From the NCBI RefSeq assembly GCF_900113835.1, contig NZ_FOQV01000009.1, positions 1 to 64,000 of the forward strand: a DNA stretch of 64,000 nucleotides, in the 5' to 3' direction. Below are positions 24,886 through 34,400 of this stretch, piece by piece. This DNA comes from Allobosea sp. OK403 (lineage in GTDB: Bacteria; Pseudomonadota; Alphaproteobacteria; Rhizobiales; Beijerinckiaceae). The translations under genes were made by a program, and so were the position numbers. Under the pieces are notes generated by a model, which was not told where the DNA came from, did no database searches, and saw only the letters and a program-made list of their open reading frames with translations. How positions within the stretch are numbered: position 1 is the stretch's first letter; every line of letters begins with the position of its first letter.

Positions 24886-27384
24886 TTACGAAGCGAAGGC
24901 CATGCGCGCGGCAGCTTGGCGCGCCGGCACCAGCCTGATCGAGAGATCGGCCGCCTTCAGGCCGCCAATGGCGTCTGCGAAGCTTTCGATCGGCTGGGGC
25001 TTGCCGAAGAGATAGCCTTGCAGCTCCTCGCAGTCTTCGCCGACCAGGAAGCGCATCTGGCCGGCGGTCTCGACCCCTTCCGCCACGACGCCGATGCCGA
25101 GGCTGCGTCCCAGTCCCAGCACGGCGCGCACGATGACCGCGGCCTGCGGGCTGGTTTCGATCTGCCCGACGAAGGACCGGTCGATCTTGATCTTGTCGAA
25201 GGGGAAGGCCTGCAGGGTCGCAAGCGACGCATAGCCCGTTCCGAAATCGTCCATGGCGATGCTGATGCCCAGCGCCTTCAGCCGCCGCAGGATCGAGAGC
25301 GCGCGGCTCATATCGGCGAAGATCGCCGTCTCCGTGATTTCGATCTCCAGGCGGTTCGGCGACAGGCCGGTCTCGGCCAGGATCGCGAAGATGCGCTCGG
25401 GAAGATCGTCCTGCTGGAACTCGCGAGGAGACAGGTTGACCGCGACCTTGAGAGGCTGCGTCCAGCGCGCCGCATCGCTGCAGGCGCTCCGCAGGACCCA
25501 TTCCCCGAGCGCCGAGATGAGGCCGGTCTCCTCGGCGAGCGGAATGAACTCGCCGGGCGGGATGAGGCCGCGCGCCGGATGCCGCCAACGCGCGAGCGCC
25601 TCGAAACCGAGGAGCTCGCAGGTGCTGGCCCTGACCTGCGGCTGGTAGTGGAGTTCCAGCCCCCCGTCCGCGAGCGCGGTCCTGAGATCGCGCTCAAGCT
25701 CGCGGCGCCGCGTCATCGCCTCGTCCATCGCCGCGTCGAACATGCGAGAGCAATTTCGCCCCTCGGCCTTTGCCTGGTACAGCGCGAGATCGGCCCGGCT
25801 GAACAGAAGCGTCTCGACCAGGCCGTGCTGCGGCGCCCGTGCGATCCCGATGCTGAGGCCGACCTCGATGGCCTGTCCGCCGAAGGAGAACGGCTTGCCG
25901 ACGACGGAAATCAGCTCCCTGGCCAGGCGGCGCAGGCTTTCATCGCTCGGGTCGCTCCTGACCAGAACGGCGAACTCGTCGCCGCCCATGCGCGCCACGG
26001 TGTCGGCCGGATGCATGCGCTCGGCGAGCCTGCCGGCGACGCGTTTCAGCAGCTCATCGCCGGCCATATGACCGACCGTATCATTGACGGTCTTGAAGCG
26101 GTCGAGGTCCAGGCACATCACGGCACAAGTGCCGCCGTCATGGGCGATCTCCTGCAATGCGGAGCGCAACAGCTCGTAGAAGCAGGTTCGGTTGGTCAGG
26201 CCGGTCAGCCCGTCATGGCGCGCCATATGGGCAATCTGCTGCTCGGCGAGCTTGCGCGCTTCGATGTCGATATGCGTGCCGACGATGCGCTGAGGCAGGC
26301 CCTGGGCGTCGCGCTCCACGACCTTGCCGCGCGCGAGCACCCAGCCCCAGCTGCCATCCTTGCGGCGCAGGCGATGCTCGCACTCATAGACCGGCGAGCG
26401 GCCCTCGAAATGCGCCTGCAGGAGCTCCAGGGCCTTCGGCTTATCTTGGGGATGGACCAGTTGGTGCCAGGTCGCGACATGGCTTTCCAGCTCTCCCGGC
26501 TCATAGCCCAGCATGGTCAGCCAGCGATCGGAGTGCCAGGCCTGGCCGGTGCCGACATTCCAGTCCCACAGCCCGTCGCTTCCCGCATCCAGTGCCCGCG
26601 CCAGGCGCTCCTCGCTCACGCGCAAAGCCGCGCCATGCGAGGCGAGGGTGCGGTTGGCGCGCCGGAGGCGGTCGGCGAACAAGCTGAGCGCGGAGAACGC
26701 CAGGGTCGTCAGCATCACGGCTGCTATGCCGGCCGCCAGCGCCCCGCGCGCCAGCCCGCCCTCGGGAGCGGCGATTGACGGGTCCGGCACCGCTTGCACT
26801 GCCGCCATCGAGACGAAGTGCATGGTCCCGATGGCGCTGGCCAGAAGCGTCGCGGCAACGGCGCGGGGGTAGCGGGTCGGGCGGCGGGTGAACACGAACA
26901 GCGCCGCGCAGGTCAGCACGGCGCCGGACGCCAGCGCCGCCGCGACGAGCGCCTCGTCCCAGACGAAGCGGCCGGGAATGCGAACGCCCGCCATCCCGGT
27001 GAAATGCATCGCGGCGATGCCTGCGGTCAGCAGAATGCCGCTGGCGACGACGGCGGTGGCGCCGGCAGCGCCCCGGATCAGGCTCGCGGCGCAAAAAGCG
27101 GTCGCCATGGCGACGCCCAGCGAGGCCAGCGTCAGGCCCACATCATAGCCGATGGCGAGCGGCGGCTCGTAGCCGAGCATGGCGATGAAATGCGTGCTCC
27201 AGATGCCTGCGCCGGCCGCGGCACCGGTGGCGGCGAGCCAGATGGCGGCGGCCCAACCCGCGCTTTCGCGCGCCTGTTTGAGCAGGCCGAAGGCTGCATG
27301 GCATGACACCCAGCAGACCAGCGCCGACAAGGGCAGCACCCAGGCGGCATGCTCATCCGTCAAGCACGACAATGTTCGATACAT
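24886..27384 (-). CDS. MHYT-PAS-GGDEF-EAL cyclic-di-GMP enzyme
   Basis: 832 residues. An MHYT membrane sensor (about residues 8-200) has three M/T-H-F-x-x-M motifs (THFIAML, MHFTGMA, MHFVSMA), proposed to bind copper or a diatomic gas. A PAS domain follows (GLWDWNVGTGQAWHSDRWLT), then GGDEF with intact ARMGGDEFAVLV and EAL with GFEALARWRHP and DDFGTGYASL. Both catalytic motifs are kept, so the protein may make and break cyclic-di-GMP in response to the sensor. The ATG at 27384 is used because the MHYT domain begins there; an in-frame ATG at 27489 would add an unrelated tail. Confidence 0.9.
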   Translation of the reverse strand: MYRTLSCLTDEHAAWVLPLSALVCWVSCHAAFGLLKQARESAGWAAAIWLAATGAAAGAGIWSTHFIAMLGYEPPLAIGYDVGLTLASLGVAMATAFCAASLIRGAAGATAVVASGILLTAGIAAMHFTGMAGVRIPGRFVWDEALVAAALASGAVLTCAALFVFTRRPTRYPRAVAATLLASAIGTMHFVSMAAVQAVPDPSIAAPEGGLARGALAAGIAAVMLTTLAFSALSLFADRLRRANRTLASHGAALRVSEERLARALDAGSDGLWDWNVGTGQAWHSDRWLTMLGYEPGELESHVATWHQLVHPQDKPKALELLQAHFEGRSPVYECEHRLRRKDGSWGWVLARGKVVERDAQGLPQRIVGTHIDIEARKLAEQQIAHMARHDGLTGLTNRTCFYELLRSALQEIAHDGGTCAVMCLDLDRFKTVNDTVGHMAGDELLKRVAGRLAERMHPADTVARMGGDEFAVLVRSDPSDESLRRLARELISVVGKPFSFGGQAIEVGLSIGIARAPQHGLVETLLFSRADLALYQAKAEGRNCSRMFDAAMDEAMTRRRELERDLRTALADGGLELHYQPQVRASTCELLGFEALARWRHPARGLIPPGEFIPLAEETGLISALGEWVLRSACSDAARWTQPLKVAVNLSPREFQQDDLPERIFAILAETGLSPNRLEIEITETAIFADMSRALSILRRLKALGISIAMDDFGTGYASLATLQAFPFDKIKIDRSFVGQIETSPQAAVIVRAVLGLGRSLGIGVVAEGVETAGQMRFLVGEDCEELQGYLFGKPQPIESFADAIGGLKAADLSIRLVPARQAAARMAFAS

Positions 27385-27556
27385 GGCGCCTGCGCAATTG
27401 TGACGATCAGCCCCGGTCGTATAGGGCAGAAAGCGAAGGACATCGTGCCAAGCAACGCTAAAATTGCAGGCGACCATCGCTGAAATCATTCAGGCTGTTA
27501 CGTCATGCAGGGGCGCGCCGAGCCGTGACGGCCGCTTTCGCTGCTGTGATTGGCAG

Positions 27557-28282
27557 CTATTCCGGGTGCCGGGAGTTCCAGGCTTCGGCATAGTCGGCGC
27601 ACATCCGATAGACGGCGTCCCGGTCCGTGACACCCGCCGGCTTCGCGCGCGAGGGCAGGGCCGTTTGAAACGGCGCATAGCCTTGATGCGCCAGCCGCCA
27701 GAGCCGCCGAAGCTCCTTCAGCGGTTCGGCATGGTCGTCGACGCGCAGGTCGAAGCTCGCAAACGGGGCATCGTTCCAGATGCGGATGGCGCAGGACTGA
27801 CGCTCGCGGCTGTCGCCGCCCTCGCATTCGCCGGCTTCCATCGCGACGATGAGGCGCTCGTCGAAATCGAGTGCGGATGCTGCGAGATAGGCGTCGAGGG
27901 TCGCCTCGACGACCTGCGGCCCTGCCAGCATGTTCCCGGCGACGGCGACGTTGGGAGCGCTGACGCTGCCGCTCCATGGGATGCAGGCCGAGCCGGTATG
28001 GCATGCCGCGCTGCCCGTGCGAGCGATCACATGCACCTGCCTGTGATCGCGACCTTCATCGGCCGCCACGAGCGCGCAGACGATATCCTGGGAAGAACAG
28101 CCTTCCCGAAGCATCCTCAGGCCGTCGACGCCGAAAAACGGATTTGCGAAAGCCTGCGTCGCGACCACGCCGGCTCGACCCGCCCCATAGGGAACGACCG
28201 CCCCGACCGCCAGCGCCCGCGACGCGCACAGCACGCCAAACGCACCGGTTTGCGCATCCCGCGCAATGATCGACCAGGTCAT
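27557..28282 (-). CDS. DUF1028 family protein
   Basis: 241 residues. It starts MTWSIIARDAQTGAFGVLCA and continues AVGAVVPYGAGRAGVVATQA, the DUF1028 opening with an Ntn-hydrolase-like strand order; AGNMLAGPQVVEATLDAYLA is the second conserved block. DUF1028 proteins usually sit near peptidase or peptide-transport genes, but no activity has been established that I know of. No signal peptide. AGGGA precedes the ATG. An 81-codon remnant ends 18 bp upstream on the same strand, so it was probably the second gene of an operon now cut by the island. Confidence 0.88.
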   Translation of the reverse strand: MTWSIIARDAQTGAFGVLCASRALAVGAVVPYGAGRAGVVATQAFANPFFGVDGLRMLREGCSSQDIVCALVAADEGRDHRQVHVIARTGSAACHTGSACIPWSGSVSAPNVAVAGNMLAGPQVVEATLDAYLAASALDFDERLIVAMEAGECEGGDSRERQSCAIRIWNDAPFASFDLRVDDHAEPLKELRRLWRLAHQGYAPFQTALPSRAKPAGVTDRDAVYRMCADYAEAWNSRHPE

Positions 28283-28299
28283 GCGGAATTCCCTGCTCT

Positions 28300-28545
28300 T
28301 CAGGACGCCGCAATATCCGCGACGGGGCGGTCGCGTTGAAAAAGCCCGACCGGTGTGAAAACCGCGCGGCCATCTCCGCTCACGGAATGAACGTAGTATC
28401 GGCTGTTCGTATCTGCGTTGGCTGTCAGAGCGGATGCGAACGGCCCACCTGGCGGCAGGACCGGCTCATCAATTGCCAGTCCACCTACTCTGAGTGCGGA
28501 GCCGTCTCGCTGGGCGGGTGAGAACCACAGCTCGGGGGCTAAGAG
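28300..28545 (-). pseudogene. C-terminal remnant of an unidentified gene, in frame after the island edge
   Basis: Directly after the TAG of the secreted-protein gene the same frame stays open for 81 codons to a TGA at 28300, 18 bp before the DUF1028 gene. The translation (ELWFSPAQRDGSALRVGGLA, then YYVHSVSGDGRAVFTPVGLF) is protein-like, and its GC is higher than in the preceding gene. I recognise no family. Likeliest reading: the 3' end of the gene that preceded DUF1028, truncated when the island was inserted. Stop-codon readthrough is less likely. Confidence 0.5.
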
Positions 28546-29652
28546 CTACATCCGCAGCCTAGCGGCAAGAGCCATACTGAGATTAACGTCCACGCCGTAG
28601 AAATAATCGGTGTTGGTGTTGTCAGATCTTTCGAGCGCTTGAAGGTAGCTAACACCAATCGGTTGCACATCACTGATCGGCGCTACAAGCGTAACGATAG
28701 CGGCATTTGCCACTGAATTCCACACAGTTGCAATAATTGATCGCGAACCGGGTCCAGTTGTACTATTTAGGCCAATTCCGATTTGAGCTTCTCCTCCGAC
28801 GCCGGGGGACTGCGCTCTAACGGAATATGTTGCGGAGAAATTATCCTCCGAAATGCCTGTTACAAATGTTACCCTGTTGTTGTTGCTGTTGTTGGCGGAA
28901 CGAAATGCAGAACTCGTGTACGTCCAAACGGGGGTGTTGTCCTGAACAAACGCTCCAACATCGACGCGATTGAATGCGTTCCACACGCCAAGCCATGAGG
29001 CTCCGCCGCCGGTCGCTGCTGACCCCGGATTCCAGGACACCGTGGCGTTGCTTGTGTCCGTCGCGATCGTGCCGATGTATGTACCAAAGCCAGCCGCAGG
29101 CCCATTCGTGATGGCGACTGTATTGGTAAGAATGCCGTTGACGCGCCCGAGATTCGTTCCGCTGCTGCGCGTCGTTTGAGTGGTCCATGCGGGGCCGCGC
29201 GTCAAAGTGACGGTCCCGGCATTGGACCACACGAAGAGGTCATAGACTGCGCCGGCGGTCGCAGCGGCCGGGCCGGCATTTCCTGCGGTCGAATTGGCTA
29301 AAATATTTGAAAGTTCGGTGAAGGTTCTCGCGACGAAGCCCGTCCCGGTCCAGATCGGCACCAGATTGCCGGTATAGGGCGTGTAGTAGACCGTCCCCGC
29401 GCCGCTGACTGTCGATGTCAGCACGGGCGTGCCGATCGCAAGCGTCAATCGCCCTGCTGGCGCAAAGACCAGTCCGGGCTGCGAGTTGATGCAATTCAAC
29501 AGATTGTTGAAATTGGCCATGACTTGGCTTGCATCGGCATTCGTTCCATTCGTCAGCGTGTACGGGCTGGACGGACAGGTCTGAGCCAAAGCGGCGTGAT
29601 TCACGCCGAGGGCGAGGATCGCCGCTGCAACAAGCTTCCGCATCAGGCGCAT
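28546..29652 (-). CDS. Secreted tail-fibre-like protein, tandem paralogue 1
   Basis: 368 residues with a Sec signal peptide (MRLMRKLVAAAILALGVNHA, cleavage near ALAQ). Residues 25-60 (SPYTLTNGTNADASQVMANF) and 60-180 (RLTLAIGTPVLTSTVSGAGT, YYTPYTGNLVPIWTGTGF) resemble the beta-rich modules of phage tail-fibre and hypothetical proteins that begin with a GRLTLxxGTPV motif. The C-terminal third diverges from its neighbour. The ATG at 29652 follows GAGGAG. It is presumably periplasmic or surface-exposed; no enzymatic motif is seen. Asn/Thr-rich and lower in GC than flanking genes. Confidence 0.75.
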   Translation of the reverse strand: MRLMRKLVAAAILALGVNHAALAQTCPSSPYTLTNGTNADASQVMANFNNLLNCINSQPGLVFAPAGRLTLAIGTPVLTSTVSGAGTVYYTPYTGNLVPIWTGTGFVARTFTELSNILANSTAGNAGPAAATAGAVYDLFVWSNAGTVTLTRGPAWTTQTTRSSGTNLGRVNGILTNTVAITNGPAAGFGTYIGTIATDTSNATVSWNPGSAATGGGASWLGVWNAFNRVDVGAFVQDNTPVWTYTSSAFRSANNSNNNRVTFVTGISEDNFSATYSVRAQSPGVGGEAQIGIGLNSTTGPGSRSIIATVWNSVANAAIVTLVAPISDVQPIGVSYLQALERSDNTNTDYFYGVDVNLSMALAARLRM

Positions 29653-29744
29653 GTGGGACTCCTCAAGGCAAAAAGAAGGGCGGCGAATATGGGGATGATC
29701 CCGTCCTATCGGCGCGAACAAAACCGCGCACTCGATTTAGACTT

Positions 29745-30827
29745 TCAATAAGGGTACTTAACTGCAAGCTGGCTATAAGTTCCACCATAGAAAGTTTGGT
29801 AATTACCGCCGTCAGAATTTTCCAGTGCTGCTATGTAATGTCTGCCAGATTGAGGTTGATATTGGTTTGTCACGGTCGGGCTATACCAAATTGATCCTGC
29901 TAAATTATTTGAATATATGCTGCTTTGATCAAAATTAACACTCTGATCGAGGCCGATACCAATTCTTCCATAAGTATTAGCGACGGGTGCTGGGTTTACA
30001 AGCGATTTATAGATCGCGGAGACGATATCTTCAGAAAGGCCGATTATAAAACGTACCCGAAATAGGCCGCCCTGGATTTCCCGGGGCGCAACTGCGATCA
30101 CGGTCCAGGTGGCGTTCGTGTTTGATGCGGTGCCAACGACCTCCCGCCGATTGAAATTATTCCAAAGGCCTATGATGGCGGTGCTCCCGCCGGGTTGGCC
30201 GGTGGCGGGGATATAACTGACGGTCGCGCCAGCGTCGTCCGTCATGATAGTTCCGACATAAGTCCCGAAACCGGCCGCTGGGCCGTTTGTGATCGCTACA
30301 GAGTTCGTTAGCAGGCCGCTCACGCGCGTTATGGCTGTGCTGCGTGTGGTGGCGTTCGCCCATGCAGGGCTGCGAGTCAGCGTCATGACGCCGGCGTTTG
30401 ACCAAACAAACAAATCATATATCGAGCCGGCGATCGCGGCGGCGGGCCCCGCATTCCCGGCCGATGAATTGGCGAGCACATTGGACAGTTCGGCAAAGGT
30501 GGCGGCGACGAAGCCGGTTCCGGTCCAAACGGGCACCAGATTTCCGGTATAAGGGGTGTAGTATACCGTTCCAGCTGCGCTGACGGCGGACGTCAGTACT
30601 GGTGTCCCAGTCGTCAGGGTCAATCGGCCCGCTGGCGCAAAGACCAGGCCCGGCCGGGAATTGATGCAATTCAACAGATTGTTGAAGTTGGCCATGACTT
30701 GGCTTGCGTCGGCATTCGCCCCATTCGTCAGCGTGTACGGGCTGGACGGACAAGTCTGAGCCAAAGCAGCGTGATTCACGCCGAGGGCGAGGATCGCCGC
30801 CGCAACAAGTTTCCGCATCAGGCGCAT
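29745..30827 (-). CDS. Secreted tail-fibre-like protein, tandem paralogue 2
   Basis: 360 residues. The signal peptide and residues 1-57 differ from paralogue 1 at only two positions (T/A in NGANAD and Q/R in NSRPGL); the middle stays clearly similar (YYTPYTGNLVPVWTGTGF, TNSVAITNGPAAGFGTY), and the last ~120 residues are unrelated (RIGIGLDQSVNFDQSSIY). About 45 bp upstream, including GAGGAATCCCAC, are also duplicated. This fits gene duplication followed by tip diversification. Function unknown; an exported adhesin, recognition protein or partner of the Rhs system are possibilities. Confidence 0.75.
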   Translation of the reverse strand: MRLMRKLVAAAILALGVNHAALAQTCPSSPYTLTNGANADASQVMANFNNLLNCINSRPGLVFAPAGRLTLTTGTPVLTSAVSAAGTVYYTPYTGNLVPVWTGTGFVAATFAELSNVLANSSAGNAGPAAAIAGSIYDLFVWSNAGVMTLTRSPAWANATTRSTAITRVSGLLTNSVAITNGPAAGFGTYVGTIMTDDAGATVSYIPATGQPGGSTAIIGLWNNFNRREVVGTASNTNATWTVIAVAPREIQGGLFRVRFIIGLSEDIVSAIYKSLVNPAPVANTYGRIGIGLDQSVNFDQSSIYSNNLAGSIWYSPTVTNQYQPQSGRHYIAALENSDGGNYQTFYGGTYSQLAVKYPY

Positions 30828-31080
30828 GTGGGATTCCTCAAGGCAAAATGAAGGGCGGCGAAGATGGGGATGACCAATCGGAAGGCAGCACAACGTCTGA
30901 TTGCTGATCAGTGCAAAAAATCCTCTTGATTGCAAGGGGCCGCCTCGGCACATTCGGGGGTGCTGAGATCGAAATCGGAAAAGCAGCGAGCTGAAGGCGC
31001 GAATTTGTGCAGAATCCAGATGCGGAAAAGAAATATAGAAATAAAATTGAACGTAATTTCTTATCGGAGGGGACCGCTAA
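30828..31080. promoter_or_regulatory. Divergent intergenic region of the Rhs island
   Basis: 253 bp between the secreted-paralogue pair (minus) and the Rhs genes (plus). AT-rich in its right half, ending in GGAGGGG just before the next ATG. It must hold promoters for both directions, but no clear -35/-10 pair or operator stands out. Confidence 0.4.
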
Positions 31081-31362
31081 ATGGCTTTCAGGTTATATCG
31101 ACGTAAATTCGCTGCGGCGCTGACAGTATCATTTGTTATATTTTCAGCGATGACACTAAACGAAGTCAGAGCTGCAAATGCCTCTGTTGTCTATACCTAT
31201 GACGCGCTCGGGCGGATCGCGTCGGCCAGTTACGATACCGGCATCATCATAATTTACTCATATGACGCAAATGGAAACCGGACGGCCCAAACCATTAACG
31301 TCAACAGCGCCTCGGCTGCTTGGGGTAGCTTTAATTGGGGTGAGGCCATCTGGCATCAATAG
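31081..31362 (+). CDS. Small secreted YD-repeat protein
   Basis: 93 residues: a signal peptide (FAAALTVSFVIFSAMTLNEV, cleavage near VRAA), then two YD repeats (VVYTYDALGRIASASYDTGI and IYSYDANGNRTAQTINV), then an aromatic tail FNWGEAIWHQ. GGAGGGG lies upstream. YD repeats normally occur in dozens within Rhs/Tc shells, so a two-repeat exported protein is unusual. It may be a stand-alone partner or the stump of a deleted Rhs gene. It lies 85 bp before the large Rhs gene. Confidence 0.75.
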   Translation: MAFRLYRRKFAAALTVSFVIFSAMTLNEVRAANASVVYTYDALGRIASASYDTGIIIIYSYDANGNRTAQTINVNSASAAWGSFNWGEAIWHQ

Positions 31363-31447
31363 AAGCAACAGAAATAAGATCTTAGTAGATTTTTATCACG
31401 TATTTACGGCGGCTTATATCGCTTGATAATCAAAGCGGGAGAATAAC

Positions 31448-34400
31448 GTGTTTCAGGAAATTAAGCGGTGCAATCTGCTATTTGTTCTTGTGACAATTTT
31501 CTCCTATTTTTCCGTTTGCTTTATTGGTGTCGGCGCGCTTGCCCAAAGCCTAACCCAGAGACAGGCCATCGGGATCGCCGAGGCCAACGAATTTCTGCAG
31601 CAGCGTGCCTCAAGCTATCCGCCTGGGCGTCCGGGTCTGTCGGGATTGTCGCGAGGCGGTGTGGCCGGGGCGCCGTCGAGCGCGGATATGTCTCTGCTTG
31701 GCGTCTCCCCGCTGGCGGGGACTTGCCCAGGCTCTTTGCCTCAACCAATCGAGATTGCGACCCTGGCGTCTTCCCTCCGATGCGATCCCGATCTCATCTT
31801 CGAATACGTCTACAATAATATTGAATACGAGCCATTATTTGGAAGCAACAAAGGCCCGCTCGGAACATTGCTCGACGGTCGTGGTAATGATTGGGATCAG
31901 GCCCAATTATTCGTGGCTCTTTTGAATGCGGCTGGGAATAACCAGGCCGCGTATCAATACGGCTATATTACCCTTACCGGCGCCGTGGCTTCCAACTGGC
32001 TCGGGGTCAAGAACGACGGCACAGCGATTGCGCAATTGCTCGCCAATGGAGGCGTCCCGATCGCAGGCGTCGTGATCAACTCCTCCGACGGCACTCTCAT
32101 TCAGATCGACATTGCGCATGTTTGGGTCCGGGTGAATTTGAACGGAACCAACTACGTTTTCGATCCAAGTTTGAAATCGAACTCCAGCGTTCAGGCGGCC
32201 GGAAATCTTGCTGGTAGAATAGGTTATGACCGGCAGGCGTTTATTGGGAGTTCCGGCGGTGTCGTAGATTCGAATTCGATCAGTTCCGTGAACAGGGCTG
32301 CTCTACGCGCGAGCATGACCCGTTATGCGGAGAACCTTGTCAGCAACATCAAAGCCTCCAATCCGGCGATGACATTGGGGGAGCTCGTCGGCGGAAAGGT
32401 TATCGTTCCGCTCTCTGGATCCCCGATCCGCCTGCTGAGCTTGCCTTATCTGTCTACAAATCAGCCTATCGGCATTCAGACCTGGTCGGTCATCCCGAAC
32501 GCTTATCGAACCTGCATCGCCATCGCGTTCACACGATACATCCCCGAGGCAACATGCAGTTCTCCTCAGCCTGATTCCATTATCGTGTATTCAGACGAGA
32601 TATACACGAAACGGGTTACGGTTTTCTCTGAAGTCGATCCGAATATCGTTGGCAACTATATCCTGACCCTGTTGATCGATGGCGCCGTGCCCTCGTCGGG
32701 TTCAAATCGGGCGCCGTCTCGCCCCTACGGCCAATCATATCCGGCCAGGGTCTCGGTTCAGTCGCCGGGCCTGGAAAACCAGTGCGTGTCCTTTTTCGGG
32801 CCTGAGAACGCTTCGCTTTGCTTTGATTTGAGTTTCAAGGTCGGAGGGTCGAGCCTCCTGGGTTCCGGCTATGGGAAGGCTAGCCGCGGCATGGTCGATT
32901 ATCATCGCCGACAGCTCGCAAATGCGCGATCGATTGCGGGCTCTCCGCTGGAAACGGTTTTGGGCGAAAGCCTTGCGGTGCTGAGCTTTAACTGGTTGGC
33001 CCAGCTTGCGGCTTACCAGCAGATCGCGGACCGGATGTCGCTGGCGAGTTCCCAGTTTCTATTCAGCATGGGGGTCGTCGCGCAAAGCGAGATCCAATCC
33101 AATAGCGGCACCCAAGGGCCTTTTGTCGATCTACCGCAGAATTTACTCCGGAATACGCTGCAAATATGCTGGCAACAACCAAACTGCAACACGCAATTCA
33201 ACTCGGTTCAAGTCGGAGCGATATTTTCTCTGTCTGCCGCCCTGAGCATATTTGAATCCGCGGTCCTTGAGCAAACGCAAGCGCCGACGCCCAATATGGC
33301 TGCGGTTTCGACCGTAAAGCTCATCGATTTGAACGCTGCGTCTGGAGCAAAGACGTTCCTAGCTGATGGGACGACAGCTGCGGGCTTGCAATCATATTTC
33401 AATGTCATCAGGCCGAATTTGGTATCGACCTATGGAAGCAGTGATTTAGCGGTCATCGATGCGGCAATTTCGAGCAACGGCCAATCCACGGGGAGTCCGG
33501 CGGGCAACAAGGCCCTGCTACCGATCAACGGGAATGCGACTGTTGGACTTTGGCACGGCGCTGGCTACACAATAATGACGCAAACGCCGAGCGCGATCAC
33601 CGTCAGTCAGAAGATCAGTGGCGGCTTGAGCGGCGGCTATAGCGGCACCAACATTCCGACCTTTGTTCAGATTTCGAACATGGTCGGTACGATTCCGACG
33701 CTGCCCGGTGTCTTGAATGTTCCAGCCTTTTTCAATTCGCAGCCCGCGCCGGGATCCGAGAAAGTCTCGGATCCCATAGATCTGGTGACGGGGGCGAATG
33801 TATATAATCAAGCGGATCTGTCGATCGGCAGCGGTTCGTTTCCGTACTCGCTATCGTTCGCCCGGACTTATCGCTCGTCGTCCAGCAAGACGGATGTCGG
33901 CCTAGGCAAGGGCTGGAGCCACAGTTTCTCCTATAGCGCAAGCTTCAACAGCGATCCCTATGCGGGTCTGGGCGCAAGTTCCGCCATCGACGCTGCCTCT
34001 GCCGTCGCCGCGATCTATGTTTCGCAGGATCTGACGAGCAGTAGCCAAAGCGTGCAATCGCTGACCCTGGCCTGGATGGTCAATCGCTGGCTCGGCGACC
34101 AGTTGACGAACAACTCCGTCGTGGTTTCGCAGCCGGAAACCTCTGAGGCCTTCATCGCCTTGCCCCGTACCGATGGCGCCACGAGCATTGGCTACTCCGC
34201 CCCCCTCGGCTCGGCGGCAACCTTGACCGGAACAGCGCTGAATTCCGGCATTCCCAGCGCCTACAGCTATGTCGCCAAGGACGGCGTCACGCTCGGCTTC
34301 GGCGCGCCGCCTGCTGGAAAGACCGCTTCGAACATCGCCACCTGGCGTCACCCCAACGGCATGGCGGTCGATTTCGCCTATGACGCATCCGGCAATCTTC

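Noticed and set aside
28546..28548. Programmed amber readthrough or pyrrolysine coding
   Set aside because: No Pyl machinery or readthrough signal is visible, and a truncated neighbour gene explains the open frame better.
28546..30827. Prophage remnant, from tail-fibre-like proteins
   Set aside because: Both have Sec signal peptides, and no capsid, terminase, integrase or lysis gene is near.
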